Assembly (NCBI RefSeq): GCF_902459465.1
Contig: NC_047065.1
Coordinates: forward strand, 2,352,309-2,416,308
Direction: 5' to 3'
Source: Asterias rubens
Lineage: Eukaryota > Echinodermata > Asteroidea > Forcipulatida > Asteriidae
DNA length: 64,000 bases
Below, one piece after another: positions 10,301 to 21,232 of the stretch (position 1 is the first letter of the stretch; each line of letters opens with the position of its first letter). A program made the position numbers and the translations under genes. Below the pieces are notes generated by a model. That model saw only the letters and a list, made by a program, of their open reading frames with translations, ran no database searches and had not been told where the DNA came from.

Positions 10301-13300
10301 AAGAAGAATTTGGTCAGTTAGCCTACGAGAAAGACTCTGCTAGGGTCATAACGTCAGGCCATCAACTTTTTTTTAAACAAAAAGATTACTGCAAAAGAAA
10401 ACAAATAACTCTTCTCAAATAAATATGAAACCAAAAGTGTCTGAAAAAACAACAACCGGGATTTAACTCAGTCACGTTTCATGCTTTTCTTATGCCCGTG
10501 TTTAAGTCTGTTTATCTTTGCTCAACACCTTTTCAAAAAAACAACAAAACCCAATAACTTTCAAAAACAAGAAATCACAGGAATAGACCTCTTGCAAAAA
10601 GGGACCTGAGGTCACTCACGCGCACATTTGTATTCACAAAGAACAACATCTATCGACCAAAGATTTGTCTCCTTTGGCCTCAGTGTGGGCGCTTTTTGAG
10701 AGTGTGACCAGAGCTGATACTTCACGGAGGCAACGGAGGCAATTGCCTCCATGCCCCTTGTCAAATGCCTTGGTGCCCTTGCTCTTTCAAAAACGAAGCA
10801 TACAGGCCTGTGTGACATCATATGCAAAGAGTCTATATAAAATGTATAAAACTTTCAAAAGTGATTAATTCCAAAGACTGTTTCTCACCTGTGTGCAATT
10901 TTCCGCTGAGCATGTGTAGAGGGAACCAATAGATGCAGCTGCCTCGGCAACGGATAGAGTAGCTTGTTTGGACTGAGCAGAAAGTCCTACACCACCGTCC
11001 TATGTCATCGCTTTACCGGCTGCATCCTGATCCGGATCTTGATAAATGTTGACTTTTAAGACATCTACAGTATTTGGGTTTGAGGTTGCCGTCACTCCTA
11101 ATGCTTGATTCAGAGCCGTTGCCGTTGCCTCTAAAGCTTGGTTCAACGTTTGATTGGAGGCGCCTGTCATGCCTCCCATGCCGGACTGTAACACGATGTT
11201 CTGGGAGAGATTCAACGTCTCCCCGCCGAGGGTTAGTTGAAATGTTTGTTGATCCACAGCTGGGTTATTCGCGAGAGTGGAATCGCCGAGGTTGATCGTT
11301 CTCTTGTCCTGTACATTCTGCAACATCTCATTAATAATCGGATCGGTCTGAGAGCTGATGACGGAGGGTTGTTGAGTAGTGACCATTGAGGTGATCGGGG
11401 CTGACGTGTGATCCAACGCGGCTAGACTAGTCTGAGGTTGCTTGTGAGTTGTCATCTGTTGGACAGGTTGCGACAGGTCTTCAGGTAAAGCTCCCGCTAC
11501 GCTGGTCACAGTGCTGAGATTTAGAGCTTGAGGTATCGATACACTTGACATGGTTGGGGTCATCAGGATACTGGACGTTGAAGGTTGCAGTGAGTTTGAA
11601 CTGAGAGCCGTTGTTAGGATGGGCAGATCCTGTGGTTGGGTAGGAGTAATCAATGCAGGGTCCAGGGTAACTGATGTAGCTTCATTTGTATCACTCACTA
11701 CGGGTGGATTATCAACCTGCTGTAGGAGATTAGAGTCTATACGCACTAGAAGGTTAGACTGCTGTGGATCAGTTCCTTGAGAGAAGACGGACTGAGGGAG
11801 AGTTTGTTCAGGGGCAGCTGTTCCCATTACCTGATCGCCCTGGGGCAACTGCAATCCTATCTGCCCCAGATTCAAGTCTCCGGTCTGTAGCATGATGGGA
11901 TTCAAGCTTCCGTGTTGGAGTTGTTGGAGTAGACTCGGATCGATCTGAACGGTGATGCTCTGATCGATTCCATGAAGTTGTAGACTCTGACCGAGATTCG
12001 TGGCCGTGAGCTGTAGTTGCAGACCTTCTAATCCCTGTAGAACCGTAGCTCCGATTGCATTATCTCCAAACGACAGAGCTTCATTGCCGGCCACTGTGAT
12101 TGGCAGCACTTGAGGCTGGCTCACAAACGCCTGTTGCTGCTGTTGTATCATTGGTTCAGTCTCTTCTATACCAGTATTAACGACTGCGTTACTGCTGTCG
12201 GCTATATTGTATTGCTGAATGGCATTTGTTGTTGCAGATCTTTGAACAGTCTTGCTTACTCTCTTGGTCTGGATAGGTTTGAAGTGGGCCATAATATGCA
12301 TCTTCCTCGATCCCGATGTTCTGAACCGTTCATCACAGTGTGGACACTTGAATGGTCTTGAGCCTGTATGAAGACGCATGTGGACTTTAAGACTCCCCTT
12401 TGTAGCGAAGACGGTGTTGCAGATATGACACGTAACACTCTTTCCTCCTCGATGCGTTCGCATGTGGCAATCAAGGGTCGATTTGACGGTAAAGGTTTTG
12501 CAGCATTCGTCGCATTTGAAAGGTCTCTCGCCAGTGTGAGTACGAATGTGTCTCACCAGATCACTGGGCTTCTTGAAACTCTTAGGACAATGCTCACATT
12601 TATGCGCAAACTTCGGTCCCTTCTCCAAGAGCTCGTTCTTGTCCTGAATCTCACTGATACGATCTTTCTCCAAGACTTCTTGAATAAGAACCTTCTCAGA
12701 TACACTAGCATTACGAGGCGGTAAACTCTTGCTCAGTTCCTTGGTCTCTTCCTCAGTGAAGACGACCACGTTTCTTGGTCGTCGCCCGTCGACACCCTGC
12801 CCGCGCTCAGCTTCCTCATGGACAGACCTTACATGGCGTTTCAGGTGAATAGCTGTTCGGAAGGATTCCCCGCAGTTTGAGCAGTCGTACGGACGGACAT
12901 CACTGTGGATGGTCATATGTCTGGTGAGAGATCCATTCGTTGTGAAAGTCGTGTTACAAACGTCACAGTTGTATGCTTTGATTCCAGTGTGTGTCCTCTG
13001 ATGAGACTTCAGCACCCCAGATGATACAAAAGAGCGTCCGCACTGAATACAGGCGTAAGGTTTCTCACCTGTGTGGGACCTTATATGCTGCTTTAAATGG
13101 CTAGATTTCTTGAATGCTTTATTACAATAACCACATCTGTATGTACGCTTCACATCCTCCATTCCTGCACGTAGCATTCGCATCCGTTGGTTCACCGTCT
13201 GTGGAGGCGGTTGTTCCGGTTGACTTACATTTATAACAGTCGGCTGGAATATTCCCGATTGGCCAGTAATGGCTTCTAACTGCTGCTGAATCTGCTGAGT

Positions 13301-16300
13301 CTGTAGACTTATCTGTTGTTCTTGAGTCAATCCTGAGTGGTGACTATTGGCCAAGGTGGCCAGTTGTTGTGTAAGCATGAACGTCTGACCATTAATCGTT
13401 GCATGAGTGAGATTATCATGCGCTGCTAGGGCATCTAGATTGGACTGGGTGAGTGTATTCTGTGCAAGGGCTTGCGAGGATAGGTTAGCCTCTCCGGATT
13501 CTAGATTAGCTTGTCTCAGAACCTCGTGAGTCTGGTTGTTCAGCTGGCCCAGTAATGATGCTTGGTTCTGGGCAGCGGTAACAGCAGCCAGTTGGTCTAC
13601 AATGCTCTGCTGAGACGTAGGTTGAGGTTGTATCTGTGCCTGTTGATTATCCCCACTCTGTCCCGAACCTTCAGCTGACGATACCTGCTCAAGAGCTTGC
13701 AGACCTAACTCACGTCGATGCGTCTTCATGTGCTTCTTACAGTTGACCGACGTCTTGAATGTCTTCTGACAATAGGGACACATAAATGGCCGGACCTCGC
13801 TGTGAGTAGACATATGACGCTTCAGGCTGCCGTTGGTCGTGAACGTAGTGGTACAAATCAAACACTTGTATGATTTAATCCCAGAATGGGTGCGACTGTG
13901 TGACTTCAAGACGCCAGTAGACACAAACGACTTGCCGCATTGAAGACATCTAAATGGTTTCTCTCCAGTGTGGGAGCGGACATGCTGTTTTAAATGACTG
14001 GATTTCTTGAAGCTCTTAGCGCAGTAGCCGCATTTGTACGGCCGATCAATACTACTGACTCCATGGTGGATAGTATTACCAATGTATTCGTTGTTATACA
14101 TTGCACTGTTTCTTGGGAGCTGTTGAATAAGACCAGTGTCTGTAATCAGTATGGGTTCCTGAAGCTGAACATCGGGCAGCTCTATCTCTGGTCTGGGAGG
14201 TTTAGAAGGTCGCTGTCGGTTCGGTTTTAATCTCCGAAGAGAATTCTCCTTGAAATGGGAGGATATGTGCGTCTTGCGATGTCCGGTCGTACGGAACTTC
14301 TTATCGCAGTGAGGGCATTCAAACGGTTTGGCTCCGGTATGCAAACGAAGATGAACTTTTAAACTTCCGTGCGTGGAGAACAACTTGTTGCAGACGTGGC
14401 ACTTGTACTCTTTCACGCCTGTGTGTGTTTTCAGATGCGCCGTCATCGTGCTCTTGACCGTGAAGCTACGGAAACACTGAGTACACTTGAAAGGTCTCTC
14501 TCTTGTATGGATCCTTATATGCCTCGCAAGATCACTGGGTTTCTTAAAGGTCTTACTACAATATTTACAAGAATGGAGCCTCCCACATCTTAAGCGCAGA
14601 CTCTTCTGCTTTTGAAGTAGTTCCGCTACTGCTGCACGGTTGGCTATTGCGGGCGAATCCGTCTTTCCCTCCTGACCAGGCTGTTTATCATTTGAAAGTC
14701 CAGAATTCTCAAGGGCTTGTTGTAAGATATCAGAACTGATGTTGCAAGTTGCTCCCATAGCCAGCTGTTGGATCTGTTGATGGGCGTAGGAGTGCTCCTC
14801 CGAATGCTCAGAGATTTCAAGCAGCTGCTGGATGACGTCACTGACCATACTGGATGATAACATAGTGCCGTCAAGCTGTAGAGTTGCTGTCCCCGTTCCC
14901 AAGGTTGTCGTAGGTGCCTCTTCTTCTTTATCCTCACTGCTCACTAATCCTCCGTGTACGCGAGTTATGTGAGCGTTGAGACTTCCGAGTTTACGATACG
15001 AACAGGTGCATGACTCACAGGGATACATAGCAACCTCCTTATTGACTTCGTGAACGCGAGCTATATGCGCACGCAGATTGCCCTTCTGAGAGAAAACGGA
15101 CGGACAGAAGTCGCATTTATGCGGTTTATCGCCGGTGTGTTTTGTCATGTGGATTTGCAAGGAGCCTTTCTGGTTGAATGCCTTATTGCAGACGTCACAC
15201 TGGAAGGGCCGCTCTCCTGCAGGGGGAAAACCAAAAATTCCAAAAAATTTCAACTCTGATTTTAACAAGAAAGACATTTAGACTTCACCTTATTTTATGA
15301 GCCTTAACACACAGTATTGACCTTCGTCAGTCAATAATCTGTGAGCTTAAAGAACTTTCTCATACCACTTGAACCAGTAAGATCTTCATTTTTATCAAAA
15401 ATCTTTATGTTTTTGTCCTACATTTTGCTTTATCACATTCATTCACTATTCTTTTGTGAAGTTCAGAGGTACGGTCAACAAGAGCATGTGGCTCTCCATA
15501 TGAATGAACTTGGATCTGCCAAATGAGGAATTAATCTAATCTAACAGCAATATGTAGCAATTTTTAAGGAAAAAAAAACCCTCATTTGTAGAACTTTCCT
15601 TTCACTCTTTATCTGGGTTGAGCTTTTTACATAGACTTTTCTTTAGTCATTGAGTGTTGTAACGGACGATAGCTCTCTATAAGGAATGCATTCACCTACT
15701 TGTTTCTTATTTTGTCATTTTTACAAAACAAATGTATTTCCAATATCATACAATACATAATTTAAACTTTTAGATAGTAAATAAAGATCTTTTATAAACC
15801 TTTAGCAGGTATGCTTTCCTGATTTAAAGAGAAAACTGATTTAGATGTATTACCTGTATGGATGCGCATATGACGGACTAGCTGGCTCGGTTTCTTGAAC
15901 GTCTTGAAACAGAACTCACATTCTTGCCTGAACAGACTACGATCCAAACTACGTTTGACTGGCAACTGATCACCAGTAACTTTGGTCCTGTTTAATTAAC
16001 AAATAAGGAAAAGGAAAATTGTTATTGACTACCATGTCACGTGTACAATTTGCGACAGGTATCCTTCTCATTTCTGCTTAGCAGACAGTTGCTATTAAGC
16101 AATATGTTCTGCTTTTAAAAGCACTGCTTTTAAAAGCATTTCTATGAAATTGGGCCCTGGTCTTCACTGCCTGGTAAATGGCCTTGGTTGGTGGCTGGCC
16201 ACTGTAGACCCCCACCTTCAGCTAGGTCCATTAAAAATGGTCCTTACCATGTAGTGCAGACTACACTGTTAATTATTCTCTAATAAAAAAAAATAATGGA

Positions 16301-18811
16301 TGATAATTGACTGATCAGACAGTAGGAGGGTTTTGATCAGGGATGTGATAGCGGCTGTTGAATAAAAAAAAATAACTGTGAGCACAAAGCATAAATGCTT
16401 CCAAGCACAAACCCTACATTTGTCTCTGAGTGTTTTATATGGTTCAATCTTCAAGTGTTAATTATAAAAATTGTTTTTACTTCTGTTAAAAAAAAAGGAA
16501 GAGAAATCACATCCCTGTTAAATGTCAAGATTCTTTATTTCCATACCTGGTCTTCTGGTGTGTCTTCATATGTTCTTTAAGAAGGTAGCCCATGTTGAAC
16601 TCCCTTGTGCATAATTTACAGGGGTAGACAGCAGATCCAGCGGCTTCTTCCCTATGCTCGGATAGATGTTTATCAAGCTGGCTCTGTCAAATCAAGTCAA
16701 AATAAAATCAATTTAAAGAATACAATAATCAATACAGGGTTTGCTCAAATGTTTTCACCACTGGTCAGCGGGAGTAGGTAGTTTTGTCAGTTCGTTCACT
16801 AGATTGTCAGCTTTTTCACTGGTAGGCCTTGAACTTTGCTCTTAAAGGGGCAAAACAATTTTCCTCAGAGCATTTCTATGAGGAAAATGCAGGCCTAGAA
16901 TTTCAAACTTAAAAGGGCAAGGCGACTTTCATTTTGCAAGAGGTCACTTTTATTGGAGACTTTAAAGTAGCCTATGGGCAAATTTAAAGGGGCAAAGAAG
17001 GACATGGCTTCAGTGTAACTCCTGGCATGAAATGTAAATTTTAGACAACAGTTTTATGTTTGCACTTTGCTTTTTATTATGCAAGCACTCTCTGATCCTT
17101 AACTTTTTCTTTCAGTTGAAAGCTATAGTCTTACCTGAAGGCTAAACTCGTCCCCACACTCTGCACACATTAAATTCTCTTCTTTCTCGTGGAGCATAAT
17201 ATGCGCTTTAAGACTCGCTATACGCGAGAAAGTTTTATGGCAGTCGGGACACTGTGGTTTCTCCGTAGTATGCGTTGATTTATGCAACATCAAGTTATAC
17301 TCCAAGTTGAACGATGCTGTGCATTTATCACAACGATGTGGTTTGTCACTTTCATGGTTACGCTCATGTCGCTTGAGTTGATTCCACCTGTTGAATTCCT
17401 GGGAGCAAGTTGGTACCCCGCACTGGTAGGGACCAGCACTGGGACTTTTAGGTGCGATGTTCTCATCGACCTCTCCTCCTAAAATTGAAAACAAGTTTGA
17501 TTTGATAATTGGTGAAAATTAAACCACATGTATTGTTTACTTGACTCACAAAAAAAACATTGATTCTGATCTGAAAGTTCCTCACTTTGTCATGGTTTTT
17601 CAAAAGCCAATTTTAAAGACCATTTCCTTTAAACAACAGTTGCATTTATTTTTTATATATTTTTTTCTTCTTTTTTTTCTAAATTATATTTGAACTAAAA
17701 AACTAAAATTAAAAACATGTGGTTAAAAAAAGAACATGCAAAAACAAAACATGCACTCAATCACAAACTGTGAGTTAGGAATGCAATTAAAAAACATAAT
17801 TAACAATAACATACATAAAAAATGATAAACAGATTCTCTAGGGCCTACTATTTAATAGTTACTATTAAAATCAGAACATTTTGCTTAACTTATTAATATT
17901 AATTACAATTAGTTTAGGTAGGACTTTAGCTTCTGTTTTTATATTAAAATAAAAAATAAATGACTCATCCTCATCATGAGATCACCTACTCTATGGTAGT
18001 AGTGACTATTCCGTATTCGTGTCAACTGTTAATGTTTAAAAGGCTATGGTTTTGTTTAACATTGAACATGCACTGCATGCAGCAGTAAGATTTTTCAGAC
18101 AAAAGAAAAGGTTTGAAATTTTTTATTTTAATAATAAACAGTATCATTACCACGCACATGAGGAGATACACGGGTAATAAAACAGTGTGATTCAACGCAT
18201 TTTAATGTTGCCACACACACCGCATTATCAGATCATACGGCGGCGGCTGCAGCAGAAAATTAAAAAACTTCTTAATAATAAACTGCACACATACTCTATG
18301 CAAACCAGCAATAACCGCCATCTTGAACAACGACAACTTCATTCTAAGATTTCACAAATCTCAATTTTAACAAGGTTTATTTTCCGACTTGAAACCGCAC
18401 AATTTATAACGAAATTGAGAAATGAAATGTCGACTGCAATCGGCGAAGCATCCAACATCAACTTTTGGACATCTCACCGTCGCAAGAATATCTCAAAAAA
18501 TCGTGATTGAACGTAAAGAGTGCGTATCGTTCCGCAAAGATACTCGTCGTTTGCTGTAAATTCCGTAATGTATAATAAAAAAATTCAATGGATGTACATG
18601 CACAATATGCAGTAGACACTCTGTACATGTTGTCCTCAAACAAAAATGAGGAACTACATCGCTGCAAGGGCCTAGATTTGTCAAAACTATCCCATTTTAA
18701 ACACTCGTTTATCGCTATTTAATCCGTACTGTTTCAGCTTTGATATTTGATTGACTTACCCTCCTGCGTTTCTTGACGGACTCTAGGTTTAGGACCCCTA
18801 GGACGAGGCAT
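7150..18811 (-). CDS. ZNF236: ZNF236 orthologue, 30-finger C2H2 protein, eight coding exons, one in-frame TAG
   Basis: Probably a nuclear multi-C2H2 protein; the molecular function of ZNF236 is poorly defined. Coding exons in transcript order: 18811-18760, 17478-17135, 16683-16547, 15987-15854, 15216-10889, 10187-9941, 8178-8044, 7316-7150. Every junction is GT-AG and every phase agrees, giving 5544 nt or 1848 codons, close to the human protein as I recall it (about 1845 residues, 30 fingers). I count 30 fingers: 1-9, then four quartets (10-13, 14-17, 18-21, 22-25), then 26-30. The phrase [15 protein letters not shown] between fingers 13 and 14 and the TFTEEETxxLxK-like linker after finger 21 are ZNF236 signatures. 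Gln/Leu-rich linkers follow fingers 17 and 25. Odd point: codon 1628 is TAG (11000-11002); taken literally the protein ends after finger 25, at 1627 residues. The start is chosen at 18811 because ATG opens [17 protein letters not shown] and leads into a strong donor GTAAGT. Confidence 0.93.
7560..7945 (+). mobile_element. tRNA-derived SINE, near full length, in ZNF236 intron 7
   Basis: Head GTCAGGGCTAGGC and B box GGGTTCGAATCCC (about 7618-7631). The body contains GAACCCAGTGCACTTATCGA and ATGCCCCGTAGCACCTTGTA, and the tail is AAGCGCCTTGAG...GTGCGCTATTGA, a LINE-like 3' end. I recognise this as a repeat style common in sea star sequence. Confidence 0.75.
7946..8036 (+). mobile_element. Truncated second SINE head downstream of the first
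   Basis: TCCTCTTTGGTGTACGCAG...GGCCGCCAGGGCTAGGC repeats the sequence just before and at the head of the SINE at 7560. It is either a second, 3'-truncated copy or a duplicated insertion flank. Confidence 0.5.
8044..8178 (-). CDS. ZNF236: ZNF236 exon 7 (finger 29, first half of 30)
   Basis: Starts [17 protein letters not shown] and ends CNMAFTQK with a split Gly codon; donor G|GTACGT. Confidence 0.92.
8250..8390 (+). repeat. Interspersed repeat, TGCCCTTTGCAAGG family
   Basis: Shares CAGCAATTGC.GTGG.GCCCTGTG and TGCCCTTTGCAAGGTTCC with 27005-27160 and 53216-53320. Class unknown. Confidence 0.6.
8411..8728 (+). mobile_element. TTAA-type MITE (family 1), internally deleted
   Basis: Left end TTAAAGACACTGGACACTAT, right end ACTGCCTTTAA. 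Part of the centre and the right subterminal part is missing. Lies in ZNF236 intron 7/6. Confidence 0.8.
8840..9717. repeat. 73-bp minisatellite, 12 copies
   Basis: CTGGCCTTGCCCTTTCAACA recurs every 73 bases from 8881 to 9684. Copies are nearly identical. The informative site TGTCCAAAG/TGTCTAAAG runs C C C T C T C T T C C C across the array, and the last two copies carry AAAATGAAAC. It lies in a ZNF236 intron. Confidence 0.95.
9941..10187 (-). CDS. ZNF236: ZNF236 exon 6 (rest of finger 26, fingers 27 and 28)
   Basis: Acceptor [25 protein letters not shown] completes a C-x4-C-x12-H-x4-H finger begun in exon 5. Fingers 27 ([17 protein letters not shown]) and 28 ([17 protein letters not shown]) follow. 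Donor ACAG|GTAATA. Confidence 0.92.
10700..10812 (+). repeat. Interspersed repeat, GGAGGCAATTGCCTCC family
   Basis: Contains ACTTCACGGAGGCAAC, GCCTTGGTGCCCTTG and AACGAAGCATACAGGCCTG, also seen at 30735, 31695 (reverse) and 32478. Confidence 0.65.
10889..15216 (-). CDS. ZNF236: ZNF236 exon 5, 4.3-kb exon with fingers 7-25 and first half of 26
   Basis: Acceptor CCCCCTGCAG, donor ACACAG|GTGAGA. It is open except for TAG at 11000-11002. After that TAG the same frame continues for 37 codons ([20 protein letters not shown]... then [10 protein letters not shown]), whose last ten residues form the first half of finger 26. The exon length (4328) keeps phase with both neighbours only if the TAG lies inside the exon. 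Confidence 0.9.
11000..11002 (-). other. In-frame TAG inside the ZNF236 frame
   Basis: Codon 1628 (AAA GCG ATG ACA TAG GAC GGT GGT). Coding resumes in the same frame for 220 further codons through four exons to the natural stop. Possible explanations: assembly or allele-specific nonsense, readthrough, or a small in-frame intron. The best candidate intron is 11068-10973 (96 nt), with donor ACT|GTAGAT (weak) and acceptor TTTCTGCTCAG (good). Confidence 0.85.
15854..15987 (-). CDS. ZNF236: ZNF236 exon 4 (finger 6)
   Basis: Acceptor TTAAACAG. Finger 6 is [17 protein letters not shown]. It ends IHTG with the Gly codon split before the GERPF linker of exon 5, the usual zinc-finger exon boundary. 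Confidence 0.92.
16070..16165. repeat. Fragment of GGGCCCAATTTCAT fold-back element
   Basis: Ends CTATGAAATTGGGCCC with GCTTAGCAGAC and AAAAGCACTGCTTTTAAAAG upstream. The second arm is not seen. In ZNF236 intron 3. Confidence 0.5.
16547..16683 (-). CDS. ZNF236: ZNF236 exon 3 (rest of finger 4, finger 5)
   Basis: Acceptor [18 protein letters not shown] completes finger 4 with correct x12 spacing; finger 5 is [21 protein letters not shown]. Donor ACCAG|GTATGG. Confidence 0.9.
16826..17030 (-). repeat. Interspersed repeat, AGGGGCA/CCTTGAACTTTG family, reverse
   Basis: GGCCTTGAACTTTGCTCTTA, AATTTTCCTCAGAGCATTTC and AAAGGGCAAGGC resemble 26655-26830. In ZNF236 intron 2. Confidence 0.5.
17135..17478 (-). 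CDS. ZNF236: ZNF236 exon 2 (fingers 1-3 and half of 4)
   Basis: Acceptor TTTTAG, donor CAG|GTAAGA. Finger 1 has a C-x4-C knuckle (CGVPTC). Finger 4 ([11 protein letters not shown]) is cut by the intron and completed in exon 3. Confidence 0.92.
17479..18759 (-). other. ZNF236 intron 1
   Basis: 1.28-kb intron between the short N-terminal exon and exon 2. AT-rich, no element recognised; the 107-codon frame at 18187-18510 on + has no support. Confidence 0.7.
18760..18811 (-). CDS. ZNF236: ZNF236 coding exon 1
   Basis: Encodes the basic N-terminus [17 protein letters not shown] plus one base of Gly. Donor G|GTAAGT. The 5' UTR lies above 18811. Confidence 0.85.
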
Positions 18812-18932
18812 TTCGAAGTGTTTTTTCAAAAGCAAACACTCTCACAAATAATGGCGGTAGTCAAACGGCTGCTGCTTTTTTTTGCACGGACGGATCATGA
18901 CGTTGTTCCTGCAAATATCCCGGATGTACTAA
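18812..18932 (-). promoter_or_regulatory. ZNF236 5' UTR and probable promoter-proximal DNA
   Basis: Directly upstream of the start codon. It contains ATAATGGCGGTAG (about 18848-18860), a YY1-like ATGGCGG motif typical of sites near TATA-less start sites. No TATA box seen. Start site not determined. Confidence 0.4.
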
Positions 18933-18970
18933 TGTTTTTTTTTTTTTTTTTTTTTTTGGGGGGGGGGGGG
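18933..18970. repeat. Poly-T / poly-G tract
   Basis: About 23 T followed by about 13 G, about 120 bases upstream of the ZNF236 start codon. Length is likely polymorphic or assembly-sensitive. Confidence 0.9.
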
Positions 18971-20886
18971 CTTGCTGCTTAGCTGAGTTGTTGAAACTAT
19001 TTTAGTATTGGTTAGGCCCTAATTGTTTTTATAATTTGTTTGTTGTTCTTTGTTTTGTTGACTGGAAACAAGTGAATCGAATAAAAGATAGTATCCGAAC
19101 TGCGATTCTAAAGAACAGAACACTGAACTATACTTATAACAACTTTTTACTTCAGCGAACACAATGACTAGATGGAATTTCATCACTTCATCAATTTAAT
19201 TTTATTTAATTGATTATCTATTTGTTTCATTTGATCTGTTGTAAAATTGATTTACATATCTTTTAATTGTTAAATACACGTTTCTTGTTTTTCTCATAAT
19301 TATTTCATTGGGATTTTTTTTTATTTACTTTATTTTTTATATTTTACGAACTGTTTTGAGATTTGACCACTTCGCGATTCAGTGTGACATGGTGATGTAG
19401 TTTGTATTTATATGCTAGTTTTTGCCTGAACCTAGCGTCAAATTCACACGTTGACAAATTCTTTTTGGGCGGTACTATCATCCCATTCATAAACAATACA
19501 AAGCACGCAGCTCAATGAAATCGATTGGCCATTCAGAGTGCAGGAAATGAAGTTGAGCAACATTATGTTGACGCGCACGCGCACATGCACTGCATAATGG
19601 TTTGTACAGCAATTCACGCACGTTAAAACCACGTGTATAAACCAAATAGAGGATTCAAATTTATAGGACAAACAATAAGATTAAAAGCCGGCCATTCAGC
19701 GCTTGGTGCCTTTAATATGTTGAGTAACTACTGTGGACCCAGTAACCCAGCTAAGCCGGTGTGTGTATGGGTTGTTGTATGTTGTGAAGTGCCACCGACC
19801 GTTTGCATTGCTCAGGGGGCTCAGGGTTGCACTCTTCAGTAACTTTATGCACGCAGCATTACACACAACATTACACTCATTGATGAGCAACGAGAAAAGA
19901 CTAATGATATTGACGGACGTTGACTCTGCGCGGGGACTTGAAACGTAAAACCAGGACTCTTTTGTTAAGAGCGGAAGTTGCTGCTCCAAAATACTCAAGG
20001 AGTCAAGGTCAAGGAAATGTTTAGAGTGCAGATAGAAATAGTGTCCCATGTGTTCTCTGTGAGCCGTAAAGCTATATAGCAAATTCACAGTTGAGATCAC
20101 CATTAGACTTACACTACAGCAAGCTTTATGTGAGTTCACGGCGTTTGGTATTCAACCAACAAGTCTTTCATGGACCATGGATGGAGCTATTTATTCATGA
20201 CCGACTGTCACCATGCACATGCCGACCGGCGGAATAAATCAGAGGAAAACAACACCCAAACAAGCCCAACCAAACTCCAAAGATGAACAGCCAGATAAAC
20301 ACAACGTTCAGTAAACTCCAATTTTCATGGTACGTATTTTGTGACATTCATTGCAGTTTGGTGGTGGTTTTGTATTGTATTTTTCTTCACCCCCCAAAAT
20401 GGCCAGCAGCCCAAAGTTTTGCTGACTTTTTTGGGACGTCTTTGGCCATTGGTATTGCCTGAAACCGTTCTTTCCTTCACGGCCCCTACCCGGCCCTGCT
20501 GATGCAACCATCCCCCAGCACTCAGTACACTCGACGAGTCACTTCGTTTCTCGGCAAAATGTGTCACTTTTGTACAGTCAGCCGAGTCACTTCGTACCTT
20601 CCTTTGTAATGATGCCTTGTACTGTTTTACTGCTGAATTTCATTATTATTTACCGCTCCTTCAAAATAAAAATTCAGTATTTTGTCAATTTTGTTGGTAT
20701 AAATAAAAAAAAATTTTTAGGGCCTAATTTTTTTTTTTAAATTAAAATATTTGTTTCCCCCCAATTATTTTTTATGTTTTAAGTTAGTGCAATTTAATAC
20801 AGGGTGGGGAGTAGGCCTACAGTTTTTATTTTGATACTGTTGATCATCAAACTTTTTTATTAAATTTTCATTTTTTTTAAATAAAG
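18971..20886. other. Intergenic stretch, no gene seen
   Basis: AT-rich, no exon with splice context recognised. Small frames around 19696-20139 and 20308-20567 lack any recognisable motif. Confidence 0.5.
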
Positions 20887-21232
20887 TTAATTTACATGTT
20901 TGGTAATTAATCAAAACAAATATTAACTTAAAAACTGACTTGGTAACGAGCATTGGAGAGCTGTTGACTCCCTCTGAAGTAACATAGTTTTTGAGAAAGG
21001 TAATTTCTCACTAAAATAATAAAAGACTTCTAGCTAGAAGTCTTTTAATATTCCTATCTGAAAGCACACAAATTCGTCCAACAAGGGTGTTTTTCGTTCA
21101 TCATTTTCTCGCAACTTTGATGACCACATGACCACAAATTTTCACAGCCTTGTTGTTTATATGATTATGACGGGATACACCAAGTGAGAACACTGGTCAT
21201 TGACAATTACCAAACGTGTACAGTGCCGTTAA
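20887..21232 (-). mobile_element. TTAA-type MITE (family 1b), reverse
   Basis: Contains the AGACTTCTAGCTAGAAGTCT palindrome (around 21030) and CCAAGTGAGAACACTGG. Right end ACAGTGCCGTTAA; left terminal repeat degraded. Confidence 0.7.

Noticed and set aside
10986..11015. A 30-nt in-frame intron (GTAAAG to TGTAG) removing the TAG
   Set aside because: Frame is preserved but 30 nt is below the size that metazoan spliceosomes normally remove.
10973..11068. Calling a definite 96-nt intron to remove the ZNF236 TAG
   Set aside because: The donor (ACT|GTAGAT) is weak and there is no transcript evidence; retained only as a hypothesis.
19696..20139. 147-codon reverse frame upstream of ZNF236
   Set aside because: No domain, no codon bias visible, no splice context; kept as unsupported.
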